Notes: generated by a model from the sequence alone, not told the origin. DNA of 64,000 bases from Theropithecus gelada (GCF_003255815.1 NC_037677.1:109816936-109880935); one strand, 5' to 3'; positions 22,962 to 34,775 are shown, counted from the first letter of the stretch. Made by a program: numbers and translations.

Positions 22962-23407
22962 TGTGATAGGCTGAATAATGACTTCTCCAAATGTTTTCAC
23001 ATCCTAATCCCTGGAATTTGTGCATATCTTATATGGCAAAATAAACTTTGAGTATGTAATTAAATTAAAGATTTTGAAATGAGGATATTATTCTGGATTA
23101 TCGAGGTGGGCTTCATGTAATTACAATGATCCTTAGGGAAGCATGAAGAGTCAGAGCAGAATGCATTGTGATGAAGCAGAGACTGGAGTGATACACTTTG
23201 AAAATGGAGGAAGGAGCCACAAGCCAAGAAGTACAGGCTTCCACTGGAAGTGGAAAAAGGCAAGAGAATTGATTCTTCAGAGCTTCTTGAAGGAAGCAGC
23301 CCTGCTGGCACCTTGACTTTAGTCCAGTACAACTGATTTCAGAATTCTGATCTCCAGAACTGGAAAAGCACACATTAGTGTGTGTGTGTGTTTCAAAAGC
23401 AACCCAG
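22962..23407 (+). mobile_element. Outer MaLR LTR, part 1
   Basis: Starts 'tgtgataggctgaataatg' and proceeds through 'ttatatggcaaaataaac', 'attatcgaggtgggcttc' and 'gatctccagaactgg', matching an older ERVL-MaLR LTR. Interrupted at 23408 by another LTR. The exact MLT1 subtype was not determined. No retroviral genes are present. Confidence 0.85.
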
Positions 23408-23772
23408 TGGTATGGTTTGAATGTGTTCCTCACAAAGCATGTGTTGGAAACGTAATTACCAATGCAACAGTGTCAGAAGGTGGGTCCTAATAAGAAGTGT
23501 TTAGGCCATGGGAGAATGGCCATTAATGTGGATTAATGTTATTATGAGAGTGGGTTCATTATAAAAGGATAAATTTGGCCCCGTTTTGTTTCTCTTTCAC
23601 CATCTCTTTGCCTTTCCACCATGGGATAATGCAGTAAGAAGGCCCTTGCAGATCCAGTCCCTCAATCTTGGACTTGCCAGCTTCCAGAACCGTGAGCCAA
23701 TAAATTTCTGTTTATTATAAATTACTCAGTCCATGGTATTCTGTTATAGCAACACAAAATGGAACTAAGATA
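23408..23772 (+). mobile_element. Inner MLT1 (A/B-type) LTR nested in the outer LTR
   Basis: A 365-bp LTR from 'tggtatggtttgaatgtg' to 'ggaactaagata', including 'gagccaataaatttctg'. Flanks cccag (23403-23407) and ctcag (23773-23777) match 4 of 5, as expected for a 5-bp MaLR duplication. Solo LTR. Confidence 0.9.
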
Positions 23773-23818
23773 CTCAGTTTGTGGTAATTTGTTACAGCAG
23801 CAAAAGGAAACTAGTATG
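23773..23818 (+). mobile_element. Outer MaLR LTR, part 2 (3' end)
   Basis: 'agtttgtggtaatttgttac' and 'agcaaaaggaaactagta' form the 3' terminus of the older LTR, completing 22962-23407. Outer flanks gcact (22957-22961) and gtact (23819-23823) match 4 of 5. Confidence 0.85.
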
Positions 23819-23910
23819 GTACTGCTTTAGTGACAGCCCACGTTTTTGCACATGTTGTAAATTTATTATCAGTTCAAAATATTTTCTAATTTCCTTTTGT
23901 GTTTTTTTTC
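23819..23910 (-). repeat. L1-C fragment 4: antisense ORF2
   Basis: 'gtactgctttagtgac' and 'gttcaaaatattttctaatt' continue the reversed L1 exactly after fragment 3. Confidence 0.8.
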
Positions 23911-24647
23911 TGATACCAAATGCATGTATTTTCCCAGCAGCAACCAGTTCTTCAATTCGCTGACACCAAATGGGTGTCCAATAATACACTTTGATTCTAT
24001 ACTAACACTAACTATACTAACTAACCAGGGTTAGTCCAGATCTCACAGGTCAAGGGCTCAGTTCTGCAAGATTGCCCTCACTTCAGATGCTAGCTAAAAA
24101 TGGGGTCCCCAAGCTGCCCACACTTCTCTTCATGAGAATTTATAGTCACAAATTCAGTGGTTCCCATGACTCATGCCTCAGGTTTGATAATTTGCTAGAA
24201 CTCACAGAATTCAGGAAAGTGCTTTGTTATGTTTACCAGTTTATGATAAAGAATATAACTCAAGAACAACTAAATGGAAGAAATGCATACAGCAAGGTAC
24301 AGGATGGGGATGGGAGAAACATAGAACTTTGTTTCTAAACCCTATCATTTTAGGGGTTTATATGGAAGCCTCTTACATAGACTTCATTGATTGAATCATT
24401 GGCCATAGTTAATTTAACTCAATTTCCAGCCCCTCTCCCCTCTCTGGAGGTTGGGGAATAAGGCTGAAAGTTCTAACTCTAATCCTGTGGTTCATTTTTC
24501 TATTGACTGGCTTTCATCTTGAAGTCGTCTAAGGCTCTCCCTCCATGAGTCACCTCATTAACTTACAAAAGACTGTAAATTACAACTGTTACAGGAGCTC
24601 TGTGCTCTGGGAACAATGACCAAATACCTACTTGTTTTATTATACCA
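23911..24647. mobile_element. LTR (ERVL-like), family not assigned, inside L1-C
   Basis: A 737-bp insertion beginning TG ('tgataccaaatgcatg') and ending CA ('ttataccа' region, about 24647). It separates two contiguous L1-C pieces and resembles a mammalian LTR ('gttagtccagatctcacagg', 'gtggttcccatgactcatg', 'gctagaactcacagaattc'). I could not read a convincing 5-bp duplication or name the family. No viral genes are present. Confidence 0.6.
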
Positions 24648-25691
24648 TATCTTTGATCCATTAAGTTGTTAGAAGTATGTTATTTAATTTCTAAATATTT
24701 TGGAATTTTACTGGATCTCTTTGGTTTTTGATTTTCAATTCTATTGTGATCAGATCATATGTTCTGTATGATTTCAATCCTTTAATTTTATTGAAACTTG
24801 TTTTACCTCCAGCATATGGTCTATTGTGGTGAACAGGTCACGTGCCCTTAAAAATGATATGTATTCTGCTGTTGCTGGGCATAGTGTTCTTTGAATGTCA
24901 ATTAGGCTAACGTGGTTGACACTGTTACTCAGAAATTTATGTCTCATTACCTATCTAGTTTTTCTAACAATAATAAATAAGATGGCAGAGAGAAAGCTAT
25001 ATTAAATCTCCAACCATGATTGTAAATTTGACTGTGTAAATCTTTTTTGCTTTATAGATTTTTGAAGCTCTGTTATCAGAAAAATCTATACTTATCATTG
25101 TTTTGTCTTCCTGACAAATTGTTCCTTTTCACATTGGGAAATCCTCTTTACCTCCCATAAATTTTGTGTTCTTGATGTCTATTTTATCTCATGATAACAT
25201 AATAACTCTAAGCGTCTTATGCCTGATATTTGCATAACACATCTTTTTCTATCTATCTTCTTTCAGCTACCTGGGTCTTTATATTTAAAGTATGTCTCTT
25301 ACTGAGTGCATATAGTTGAGCCTTGCTTTGTTATTATTTTCATGATCTTGTCTTTTAATTAGAGTATTTAGTCCACTTACATTTAATATAATTTATTATA
25401 TGACTGAATTTTGTTTTACCATTTTTCTATTTGTTTACCTCATCTAGTTTTTTGTTTATTGCTCATTTCTGGCCCTCTTTTGGATTTATTGAATATTTTA
25501 AGAATTCCATGTTATTTTTATTATTATATATTTGAATTAGTTTTGTTTTAAGAGGTAGCTATAAGGATTACAACATATTTCCCTATCTTTTCCCAATCTA
25601 CCTAACTTTCAGATTATACCACTTCACATAAAACTTAAGAATTTGGTAAATGCATAGGTCTGTTAAGCCTCCACACATTACATTATAGTTG
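24648..25691 (-). repeat. L1-C fragment 5: antisense ORF2 N-terminal (endonuclease) region
   Basis: Continues at 'tctttgatccattaagttg' and includes 'ttctgctgttgctgggc', 'aaatctccaaccatgattg' and 'agagtatttagtccacttac', the reversed endonuclease and ORF2 start of an old L1. Confidence 0.85.
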
Positions 25692-26146
25692 TGGCCATGG
25701 TTTGGTTTGTTTGACCCCTCCAAATCTCATGTTGAAATTTGATCTCCAATGTTGGAGGTGGTCCTAGTGGGAGGTTTTTGGGTCATGGGGGCAGATCCCT
25801 CATGAATGGCTCGGTGCCATCTCATGGTAATGTGTGAGAGTTCTTGTTCTGTTAGTTCCCAAAAAAGATAGTTGTTTAAAACAGTCCGGCACCAACCTCT
25901 TTGCTCTCTTGTTTTCTCTCTCACCATGTGATATCTGTACACACCAGCCTCATCTTTCCCTTCTGCCATGAGCGGTAGCAGCTTGGGAATCTCATTAGAA
26001 GTAGATGTTGGTGCCCTGCCCACCCCGCCCCCGCCATATTTCTTACCCAGTCTGCAGATTCATGGGCCAAGTAAACCTCTTTTCTTTATAAATTACCCAG
26101 CTTCAGATATTTCTTATAGAAACAGAAACAGAAACAGGCTAATACA
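25692..26146 (+). mobile_element. MST/MLT1-type MaLR LTR inside L1-C
   Basis: A 455-bp LTR from 'tggccatggtttggtttg' through 'gttggaggtggtcctagtgg' and 'gccaagtaaacctcttttc' to 'ggctaatаca'-like end at 26146. The AAACAG motif is repeated three times just before the end (26119-26136). Flanks agttg and gtaaa do not match well, so the duplication is unclear. Confidence 0.85.
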
Positions 26147-27780
26147 GTAAATGTATTACGTTTACTTCTGTTATAACTTCCACAATTTATGTTTTATTTT
26201 TTGCTTAAAACAGGTGCATGTACTTTAAAGAAATTAAGAAAAACAGTATTTCATGTTACCCAATATTTACTCCTTCTGATGCTCTTCATTCTTTCCTGAT
26301 GTTCCAAATTTCCCTTTACCCTCAAATTTTCCTTTAGCATTTCTCGTAGCTCAACTCTGCTGGTGATGAGTTGTTTTAGTTTCTATTTATCAGAAGATGT
26401 ATTTATTTTACCTTCATTCTTGAAAGGTATTTTTCTAGATATAGAATTCTGGGTGACAATTTCCTCTTTTCTGTACTTTAAAGATATTTTCCCACTGTCT
26501 TTTGGCCTCCACATTTTCTGCTGTCTGGAGTAATTTGTATTATTTCTTTCTGTTTAATGTGTCATTTAAGTCAGGCTGCTTTCAATTTTTCTTTATGTTT
26601 GTTTCCCATTAGTTTGATTGTAAGGTGCCCGTGTGATTCTTATTTGTATTTATTCCTCTTGAGATTTGCTGAGCTTGTAGGTGTAAACTTATATTTATCA
26701 CCACATTTGGAAAAAAACCTGGTTATTATTACTGCACATTTTTCTCCTGCCCCATTCTTTCTACCTGCTCCTTCTGAGAATTCAATCATGTGATATTACA
26801 TATTTGATAGTGTCCTGCAGATCTCTTTATCTGTGCTCATTTAACGATCTTTTTGTTCTTCTGATTCCATCATTTTTTACTCTATTTTCAAGTTAACTGA
26901 CTATTCTTTTTACCATATTCAATCTAATATTAATCCCATTTTAAGAAACTTTAGTTTTTTTTCAGTTATAGTATTTCTACTCGTCTCTTTTTTTTATCGT
27001 TCTATTCCTCAGCTGAGATTTCTTGCTTTTGTTTATTCATATGAAGATATTTTCCATTACGCCTTTGGGCATAGTTACAAAAGCTACTTTAAAGTCCTTG
27101 TTTGATAATGTTTATATCGGGTTCATCTTGCAAAAGACCTTTCTTGATTGCCTTTTCATTTGGATATGAACCACATTTTCCTGTTTCTTCACATGTCTAG
27201 TAATTTTGTGTGTGTCCTGGACATTTTAAATGATACATTTTAGAGACTTTGAAGGTTGTTATAATCTTCTGAAGTACACAGACATTTTTTGCTTTAGCAG
27301 ACCTTTAACTTGATTAACTCGAACTTCAAACTCTAGGTCCCCTGTGGTTGTTGGCTTAGCTGGACTTCTTGGAGTCTTCCTCGTGCTTGCATAATTCAAG
27401 TTAGTCAGCATAGTTTATTTATAGACTTGAGGCTCCTCTTCTCTGGCTCTTTTCTTTCTGAGACTTTTCTTCTCATTCTTTAGCTTCTGTGGACAAATTC
27501 TGTCCCCTAGATCTTTGAGCCAGTGAAACTATGGGTTTCAACCCAAGTTTCAGTTGCCCTACCTCTCACTGTCTGTCTTCAGGTGCAGAGCTATAAAAAT
27601 GGGAAACTCACCCATTGTTGCTCCTTTTTTTCTAGGTGTTGATTCTCTTCCAGTTTCTGCCTGCTTTTGGTTCCTCTCCACTTCCTTCAGAAAATTGTTT
27701 TATATATTTTGTTGAGCTTACATATGGTATCTGAAGGAGTTTATACCAATGCAAGCTACTCATTACCAGAGACCCTCCCC
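26147..27780 (-). repeat. L1-C fragment 6: antisense ORF1 and 5'UTR
   Basis: Reversed inter-ORF, ORF1 and 5' region of an old L1 (HAL1/L1M-like): 'aagaaattaagaaaaacag', 'atagaattctgggtgac', 'cactgtcttttggcctcc', then 'gtcctggacattttaaatg'. It fades out near 27780. The six pieces of L1-C total about 3.6 kb; its 3' part (C-terminal ORF2 and 3'UTR) is missing. Confidence 0.75.
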
Positions 27781-27831
27781 ACACTTTTTACACACATCAT
27801 TTATCTTTTTCTCTGTTAATGTCTAGTTAGT

Positions 27832-27856
27832 ACACACACACACACACACACACACA
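27832..27856. repeat. (CA)n microsatellite, 25 bp
   Basis: Uninterrupted CA dinucleotides, likely polymorphic. Confidence 0.95.
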
Positions 27857-28040
27857 ATCTTAGCTTGCTTTATTAATTGCTTTTATATATCTTTTATTAA
27901 TCTTATATTTTATATTAATCTTATATTATCTTTTATTAATCTTATATATATCTTTTATTAATCTTAGCTTGCTTTTGTTAATTGCTTATATATATATAAT
28001 CTTAGCTTGCTTTTGTTAATTAACCTTAGCTTGCTTTCAT
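27857..28040. repeat. Imperfect AT-rich tandem repeat
   Basis: 'atcttagcttgctttt' occurs three times and close variants more often; 'atcttttattaatctta' also recurs. The two motif types are interleaved over about 180 bp. Confidence 0.85.
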
Positions 28041-28201
28041 TGTCCTCCCTCCCCATCCCATCATGTTTTCATGTTGGTATGATTTGAGATTTTTCCAAAT
28101 ATGATTAATTTTTATACATTTCATTATGCACAAAAGTTATTTGTATTTAACAATATATTACACAACACCATGTTTTGAATTCCTCGTATACTCCTTGCTT
28201 A

Positions 28202-28506
28202 TTTTTTTTTTTTCTGAGATGGGGTCTTGCTTTGTCCCCAGGCTGGAGAGCAGTTGTGCAATCATGGCTGCTTACTGTAGCCTCAAACTCCTGGGCTCAA
28301 GTGATCCTCCTGCCTCAGTCTCCTGAGTAACTGGGACTACAGGTACATGCCGCCATACCTGGCTAATGTTATTTTTATTTTTTATCTTTTAGAGACAGAG
28401 TCTTGCTATGTTGCCCAGGCTATTCTTGAAATCCTGGTCTCAAGCAATTCTACTGTATCAGCCTCCTGAGTAGCTGCGATTACATGTGTGAGCCACAGTG
28501 CCTGGC
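28202..28506 (-). mobile_element. AluJ SINE, antisense
   Basis: T-run 28202-28213, then 'gagatggggtcttgctttg' to 'gagccacagtgcctggc'. High divergence fits AluJ. Confidence 0.95.
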
Positions 28507-30139
28507 TCCTTGCTCATGTTGCTTTTGTTTCTGCTGAAGTGATTATTTCACAGAATAAAAGAATATAAATGTGATAACGTTTATGACTTTCTGAATGTCA
28601 GACAAAATATTTATTTTGTCCTCCCAGGTGAATGTAATTTGAGTAGATATGAGACTGTAGTGAAAAAATTATTTTCTCTCAGAAATGTAAGATATTGCTT
28701 TGTTTTTTCTATCAGTGTGTTATTTACAAGTCTGATTCCATTTTTTTCTTATTTTTTGATAGATAATTTTTTTTCATACCTGAAAGCTTCTAGGATTTTT
28801 CATTCTATCCTCAGTTTTATGAAGTTTTGTATCATGTGTTTAGCTTAAAGTCATCTTATTTTTCTACAAACTTAGTAGGTCCCATAAATATGCAAGATCA
28901 GGTCTACAAAATTTTTTCTGTTAAAATACAATTTATTTTGCACAATTTATAAATTGTATTAAATAAAATACCATTTATTTTCACTGCTGTCCTTTCATTC
29001 TTTCCATCTAAAAATTCTATTAGATAAAATCTGAAACAACAATCCTACTAGATGAAATCAGCAAAAACAGCAACCAGTTTTCTGCCCTATTTTGAGCTCA
29101 TAATCATTTTACACTGGATTTCACACAAATAGGTCCTCTCAGTTTTCTAAATGATTAAGTTGCTCTGCATCTATTTCACACTGTTTTTCAGCCTACATAT
29201 TAATTATATTTGTGGCCAAAATTTTGATTCCCAATATTTCTTTCTTTCTTTTTTTTTTTTTTTGCAAATTTTAATTACACAAATTCTAAAATGTTTTTCT
29301 CTTGCCTTAGTTTTAGTTCTTATGTTTGAGATTGGTACCTCTCAAACATTTGACAATCCTTAACTCTCTTTTCCTTTATGTTCAAGACTCTATGTGCACC
29401 TGCCCATTCTTTTAAAATATGACTTGGGCATGGGATTTGGGAGACAGCACTCTGCTAACACCTTATCTCAGCGTTGAAATAAAGAAGCTGTATTGTAAAC
29501 TTGAATTGTGTCTTTGACACAAAACTTAAAAGACCTTAAAAGTAGACATGTGAAATACTACGGTACAAATGGATTCTAGAAAGTATGTGTCTTTGAAAAT
29601 ATCTGAAAACATTGTCTTTTACTCATGTTGGGAAAGTGGCACAGAAATGAAGTTCCCTGAAACTGGGATAGGCAAAGATCAGGATGGACTTTCAGGAAGA
29701 AAAGCTCTGGCACTTTGCCAGTGGCCTTTCCTATTTAGGATACTCTCATACCCAATTTGTATATGACATTGAATTCCCCAACCTAGGAATAGAGCAGTCA
29801 GTCTTCATTGGCATAATTGAGCAGAGCTGAGCATAATTAATGGGGATCTGAGGATGTAATTGTCTTCACTTTCTGCCCTGGCATCATCCTTGTCTCTCAA
29901 GACCTAAGAGACAATGGGAATTAAATGGGTATTATGGCCGAGCATTGCAAATTGTGGTTCTATCTGAATGGAATTATTTCTGTTGGCCCAGTTTCTCAGA
30001 GCATACTGCTGGGCCTAATTTCTGTGTTCACTGATTCTGCTGGGACTGCAGACCCTCGAGTATGAAAAGAACATAGACAGTATTAGGAGCATGAAAAGCC
30101 ATTCACCACATTGATGCTTCTCTGTTGAATACAGTGTTT
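28507..30139. other. AT-rich non-coding stretch
   Basis: No gene recognised. 28600-28860 may be an old LINE relic. 29240-29265 is a pyrimidine run. From about 29400 on nothing is recognised. Confidence 0.45.
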
Positions 30140-30440
30140 CCCCCAGGATAGCATCTAATTGCTACTTGAACGAACCCACTGTCTTTACCTCACCAGCCTT
30201 GCCCAGTACACCATTGCAAACATTTATTATTCTTTGAGTGGCGAAGCTCTTCCTGTCTGTCTCTTCTGTATTTGTTTTTTTTTTTTTTTTTTCCTGAACT
30301 GTTACTTCTGCCCCCACTCCTGTCATTGACATAATATCAAAGGAGCAGCAATATGCAATTGATATTATCTACTCTGCTAAAGATCTTGTGTACCTCACTA
30401 ATATCTCCTTCAATGTCTTTTTTGAAGTTAGAGAGACGGA
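30140..30440 (-). repeat. CR1/L3 LINE relic, antisense (tentative)
   Basis: 'tctttgagtggcgaagctc' and 'ttcctgtctgtctcttctg' near 30230-30270 and 'gtacctcactaatatctcc' near 30391 suggest the reversed CR1/L3 3' region. A T-run at about 30273-30292 interrupts it. The match is weak. Confidence 0.45.
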
Positions 30441-30744
30441 GGATTTTTTTCTTAACTTTTAAGGAACTTGTACGATTTTCTCAGGAAATCAGCATGAGAG
30501 AAAATATTTGCAAACATCTGACTTCCCTTCAATGAAACCCACCTACTCTGGAAAAACTGCTGGAGTGACACATTTCCAGAAGGTTCTTTTTGGAGACAAA
30601 ATGATTGTCTTATTTCCTTGACTATTTCTTAATACACTCAGAGGAAAGGAAGAACAACGTCAAGAATGTATTTTGACGATTCAAAGAAAGAGCCGAGGCA
30701 AGAGCAAGGGCATCTTGAAAAATAATATTTCCACCTTATCAAGC
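30441..30744. other. Non-coding stretch, nothing recognised
   Basis: No repeat family or gene identified. Confidence 0.5.
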
Positions 30745-31012
30745 TAGTTACTGTTATATGGCATAACTGTGATAGGCCAGGTTCTGTACTACAGCATTGC
30801 AGAACCTCATAATAATCCTACAAAGTAGGTCTCATTGTCATCATTTTCTTTGTATAGCTGAGGAATCTGAGGCCACACAGATAAATAGAGGTAATAACAA
30901 CGATGGTGGCTACTACATACTAGGCATTCACAACATGCCTCACATCTGCTTAGCTCTGTTCCTGGGGATTTTACTGAATCCTTACGACTAGTCATGTGGT
31001 GGTAGCCAATGT
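30745..31012 (-). repeat. MIR SINE relics, antisense (one, possibly two)
   Basis: 'aataatcctacaaagtagg', 'gctgaggaatctgaggcc' form one MIR. 'tactacatactaggcattc' at 30910 restarts the reversed MIR order, suggesting a second fragment. From 31013 to 31253 nothing is recognised. Confidence 0.65.
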
Positions 31013-31253
31013 TACCCAGGGCTTTCTGACTCTGATACCCTATGTCTACCATTTTCCCATGATTGCATTGACAATGATTAAGTCCTTGTGCCTGAGCTTT
31101 CTTCATTGCCTGATTCCCACAGACTCCCTCCATCTTTCTCACGCTCCAGTGCACTGAGGGGCTAAGCAAAACCTTTCATTTCAGAAGGCGTTGCTGTCCA
31201 TTGCCTCACTAAGTCAGAGAGGTTGCTCAAATATCAATCCCTGGCTCTTGGTT

Positions 31254-31555
31254 TTTTATGACTGATTGATTTGAGATGGAGTTTCTCTCTGTTACCCAGG
31301 CTGGAATGCAGTGGTGTGATCTCAGCTCACTGTAACCTCCACCTCCTGGGTTCAAGGGATTCTCCTGCCTCAGTGTCCTGAGTAGCTAGGATTACAGGCA
31401 TCTACCACCACACCCAGTTAATTATTGTATTTTTAGTAGAGACGGGGTTTCACCATGTTGGCCAGGCTGGTCTCGAACTCCTGACCTCAGGTGATCCGCC
31501 CACCTTGGCCTCCCAACGTGCTGGGATTACAGGTGTGAGCCATTGCCCTCGGCCA
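31254..31555 (-). mobile_element. AluS-like SINE, antisense
   Basis: Full-length antisense Alu ('gagatggagtttctctctg' to 'gccattgccctcggcc'). Target duplication gctcttggtt at 31244-31253 and 31556-31565, 10 of 10. Confidence 0.95.
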
Positions 31556-31569
31556 GCTCTTGGTTGTCT

Positions 31570-32040
31570 AAAATCACCCAATGTCCATCATGGTGGCTAC
31601 CTCCCCCTCTCAGGGCAGGACACATGATCCTTGCTGGCCAGTTAGAGTCTTCCTTCTCCTTTGTCTCAGTGACTAGTTCAGGGATGGGCATATGACAGAA
31701 CATTAATCAGAATCCACTCAGGACTTTTCTTTAGAGCCAACAGGAGAATGATTTTTTCCCCCTAGAGTTTTACAGGTTGGGTCAATGTGGATACAGGGCA
31801 GGTAGTTACCATCTTCCTTGCCACATAGAGAAAGTCTGTCTGCAGATTAAAACCAACACAGAGAAAGGCAGAACTGAAAGATGGAGAAAGAGACAAAGAT
31901 TGAATAGTATCTTTTAAGCTTTTGGATCCAGCTATCTCTAAATTAAACAGTTCTACTCGTGGACTTTCTAGTTATGACAACAAGTAAGCCTCCCTTCTTA
32001 CTCACGATGGTTTGATTAGACTTTCTGTCACTTGCAACCA
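31570..32040 (+). repeat. Old interspersed repeat, family not named
   Basis: 'caggacacatgatccttgc', 'ccaacacagagaaaggcag' and 'ctgtcacttgcaaccag' occur in the order of a common dispersed mammalian repeat that I recognise but cannot name with confidence. Non-coding. Confidence 0.45.
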
Positions 32041-32052
32041 GTAAACTGGTTC

Positions 32053-32070
32053 TGTGTGTGTGTGTGTGTG
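32053..32070. repeat. (TG)n microsatellite, 18 bp
   Basis: Nine TG units. Confidence 0.9.
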
Positions 32071-32794
32071 TAGCCTTGATTTTTAGTGTTTGCCAATTAT
32101 TGTGGTGTAATTAGTGCCCACCATGGCAGATTTCAAGCTGCTAAGATTTCATAACCAGTTTGCAAATTTCTAAATATGTGACAATTGGCTATTGAAAGCA
32201 GGTACCAGGCAGCTCCAATAGCATTTCCCATAGGGACACTGACATGAGAGAAGTGGTCATTGGACACTTGGCTGGCCTGTTTTTGCCCTTCTGGATGCCA
32301 GAAAGTTCTCAGACCTCCACAGATACTCCTGGGTGAGGAGGGATAAATGCTTAATAACACCAACTAGCACACTTTCAGTTCGAGGAATTAAAAGTTCTAT
32401 GATTGCATTTTTCAAAGCATGGTTTGTGGCTGCCTCCCTCATTGGGACTACCTGCTGGTCCAGAGTCTTCCTGAGGATGCCTGTGTATCATGCTTCCCTG
32501 TTGATAGATGCACTCCATAATCGGAGCATTGCCATTCTCTGTGGTTTGGTGCATGTCTTGGGTGCTTAGAGGGATGAAGCATTGCTTCATCTTGCCTGTG
32601 ACTTGAATATAGGTCTTAGAGGGATCTCTGCCTTTCTTGAGGTCCAGGATTCAGAGGGGAAAAGGGCCAAGGAAGATGCAAGGAGAATGTGGGGGACTTT
32701 TCGTAGATTAATTAGTGTTCTGTCCCCTCTCATGCCCCACCCTCAACCTTGACCTCTGCTTCCTGGTGTTCTCCTCCTGGCTTGCTTTTCTTTA
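32071..32794. other. Non-coding stretch, nothing recognised
   Basis: Overlapping short open frames on both strands, with no domain signature and no repeat recognised. Confidence 0.5.
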
Positions 32795-32905
32795 ACCTGA
32801 GGCTCAGTTTCCACATTTATGAAATGGGGATAGAAATACTTAGCTCATAGGGTTATGGAAAGGAGAGCATCACATCCAGCACTCTACAGGCACTCATTGC
32901 CTGTC
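32795..32905 (+). repeat. MIR SINE, sense
   Basis: 'taacctgaggctcag', 'aaatggggatagaaatac', 'gctcatagggttatgg' and 'cactctacaggcactc' follow MIR order. Confidence 0.75.
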
Positions 32906-34679
32906 ATTTCGCCCTTACCTGCCCTTTTGCTGTCACTTCAAGTAACTGGCAGAGCCCCAGTGGGCCTAAGAACTGGGATGGGCTTTTAAGACAATTTCCA
33001 GGTGTCTAGGAGATGCACTTTCTGGGTTGATATTTCTGGGTTCTTTTGTAGCGACGTCATCTTAGTGACGTACTTCCTGAGGCGGTTTCCTTGGGTGCCA
33101 CTGATGGTGAGGAAGGAGAATTGCTGCTGACAGAGCCAGGGATGGTCCCAGCACCCTCTCCCTCCTAACTGCAGCAGGATCCCACTTCCACCAGGGCCGT
33201 GACTCACCCTGGATTAATTGCACTGCAATTATCCTGGGAGCTTGAGTTTCCTCTTGATGTCTCCTGTCTGGTTTCCTTTTGACCTGCACAGCTGTCTAAT
33301 AGAGATGGCTTTTGTGATTTCTTAGTTAATGTGGTTCATTATTTCCAGCTCTGCCTTCTGCCTTCAGTGGCTGGAGGTTTTTCCGAGTCTGACTTGGAGA
33401 CTTTCCTGAGTTGTGTCTTCAATCAGGGCTTGATGCTGCCTGCATTGTCTGTGGGAGAAATTTCATTTGCAAATCAGAAGTTCACAGAGCATGTCACGGT
33501 GTGGCTTCACAAGACAGCGTTTTCATCTTCCCTGCCTCTCTCCCCAGTCACCTCCACGTGACTCGATTGAGAAAGAAAAAGGCCCTTTCTCCCAGACTTC
33601 CACGAGAGCCACGTAGATAGAGCGGTAGGCAGGAATTTGTTTGCTTCTTAGCTGTGCTAATTATCTGCAGAGGGCTGCGGAATGAGCAATGTCTGTTCTC
33701 TCGGCATCTTGCCTCACGCTGGGTCATGCCACAGAGACCCAGACGTCTGGAGCCCCAGAAGCTTCTGATGTCAAATGTCTTTAGGAAATTACAAAAATCA
33801 AACCAACTCACCTAAAACTTTCTATTCCCCACAAAACTTGGCAAAACCTTGCATGGCTTGGGGAAGTTTCTGTGGCTCACACTGATCCTTTATGTGCAGA
33901 AGCCAAAGACAGTCCTGAGCAGTAAGAAGTTTCTTGTTCAGTAACTACTTTGCAGAGTCAACCAGTATTTTATGGAATATTGAACATCTTTAATTCTCTA
34001 CCAGGAGCGGCAGTCATTTAGAAGGAGGGTGAGGACCTCTATTATCTGGGGGCTTATGATCATGGTCCAGCATGAGAACTGGCCTCAGTGGGGGCCTGAG
34101 GACCCAAGGAGGGAGGACCCCAGATGCTGTGACCTGAGAAGGGGAGGTCACACATTTCCACACAAGAGCCAAGATGTGTTTAAGAGGAGACAAGGAAGAG
34201 GTAGATGAAGCCCAAGGAAGAGTGTCAACAATAAGAAGCAGTTACAGGGGCTGTTGAGGGATTAGATTTGATGACAGTAAGCAAAGGACTGACTCCCAAA
34301 GAGGAGAGGTAGAGGTTAGTGAAGAAGTAGGAGATGTGGGATTGCTCTGTGGTAAGAAACACAGAAACCCTTGCATGTCTCAGCAGTGTTGGACATACTG
34401 ACTTAACCCTTCCTAGACTCTGCTATGTGTCAGGGCTCACGGTTGGGGGGCGTTGTGGTACAATAGTCAGAACCAACTTATCTGAGGATATCTGTGTGCC
34501 ATCCTCAAAGAGTTAAACTCTCAGCTACCCGGGAAATTCCTGTGATCTAGAACAATCCATTTCCCAATGATGATAAATAGTTAAGCTTTACTTCTGAAGA
34601 CACGATTCTCATCTTCAAGGAGCTCCCATTCAATTGAAGAGATAAGCACTAATGAAGACTACACAATGTCTTATTAGGG
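32906..34679. other. Repeat-poor non-coding stretch
   Basis: No gene or repeat recognised. 33620-33830 has an even base mix and motifs such as 'gctaattatctgcag' that could fit conserved non-coding DNA. Several 60-90-codon frames on both strands lack domains. Confidence 0.45.
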
Positions 34680-34775
34680 ATAATAATTGAACACCTACTA
34701 CATGTTCAGTCCTGTGTTGGATGCTTTATTTACAGTATCAATAATTTTCAGAAAACTTCAAAAGGTGGGTATTGA
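34680..34775 (-). repeat. MIR SINE fragment, antisense
   Basis: 'cacctactacatgttcag' and 'ggatgctttatttacag' correspond to the 3' end of MIR in reverse. Confidence 0.6.

Noticed and set aside
23726..23818. Apparent tandem duplication of an LTR 3' end
   Set aside because: Better explained by the end of the inner LTR followed by the end of the outer LTR in a nested insertion.
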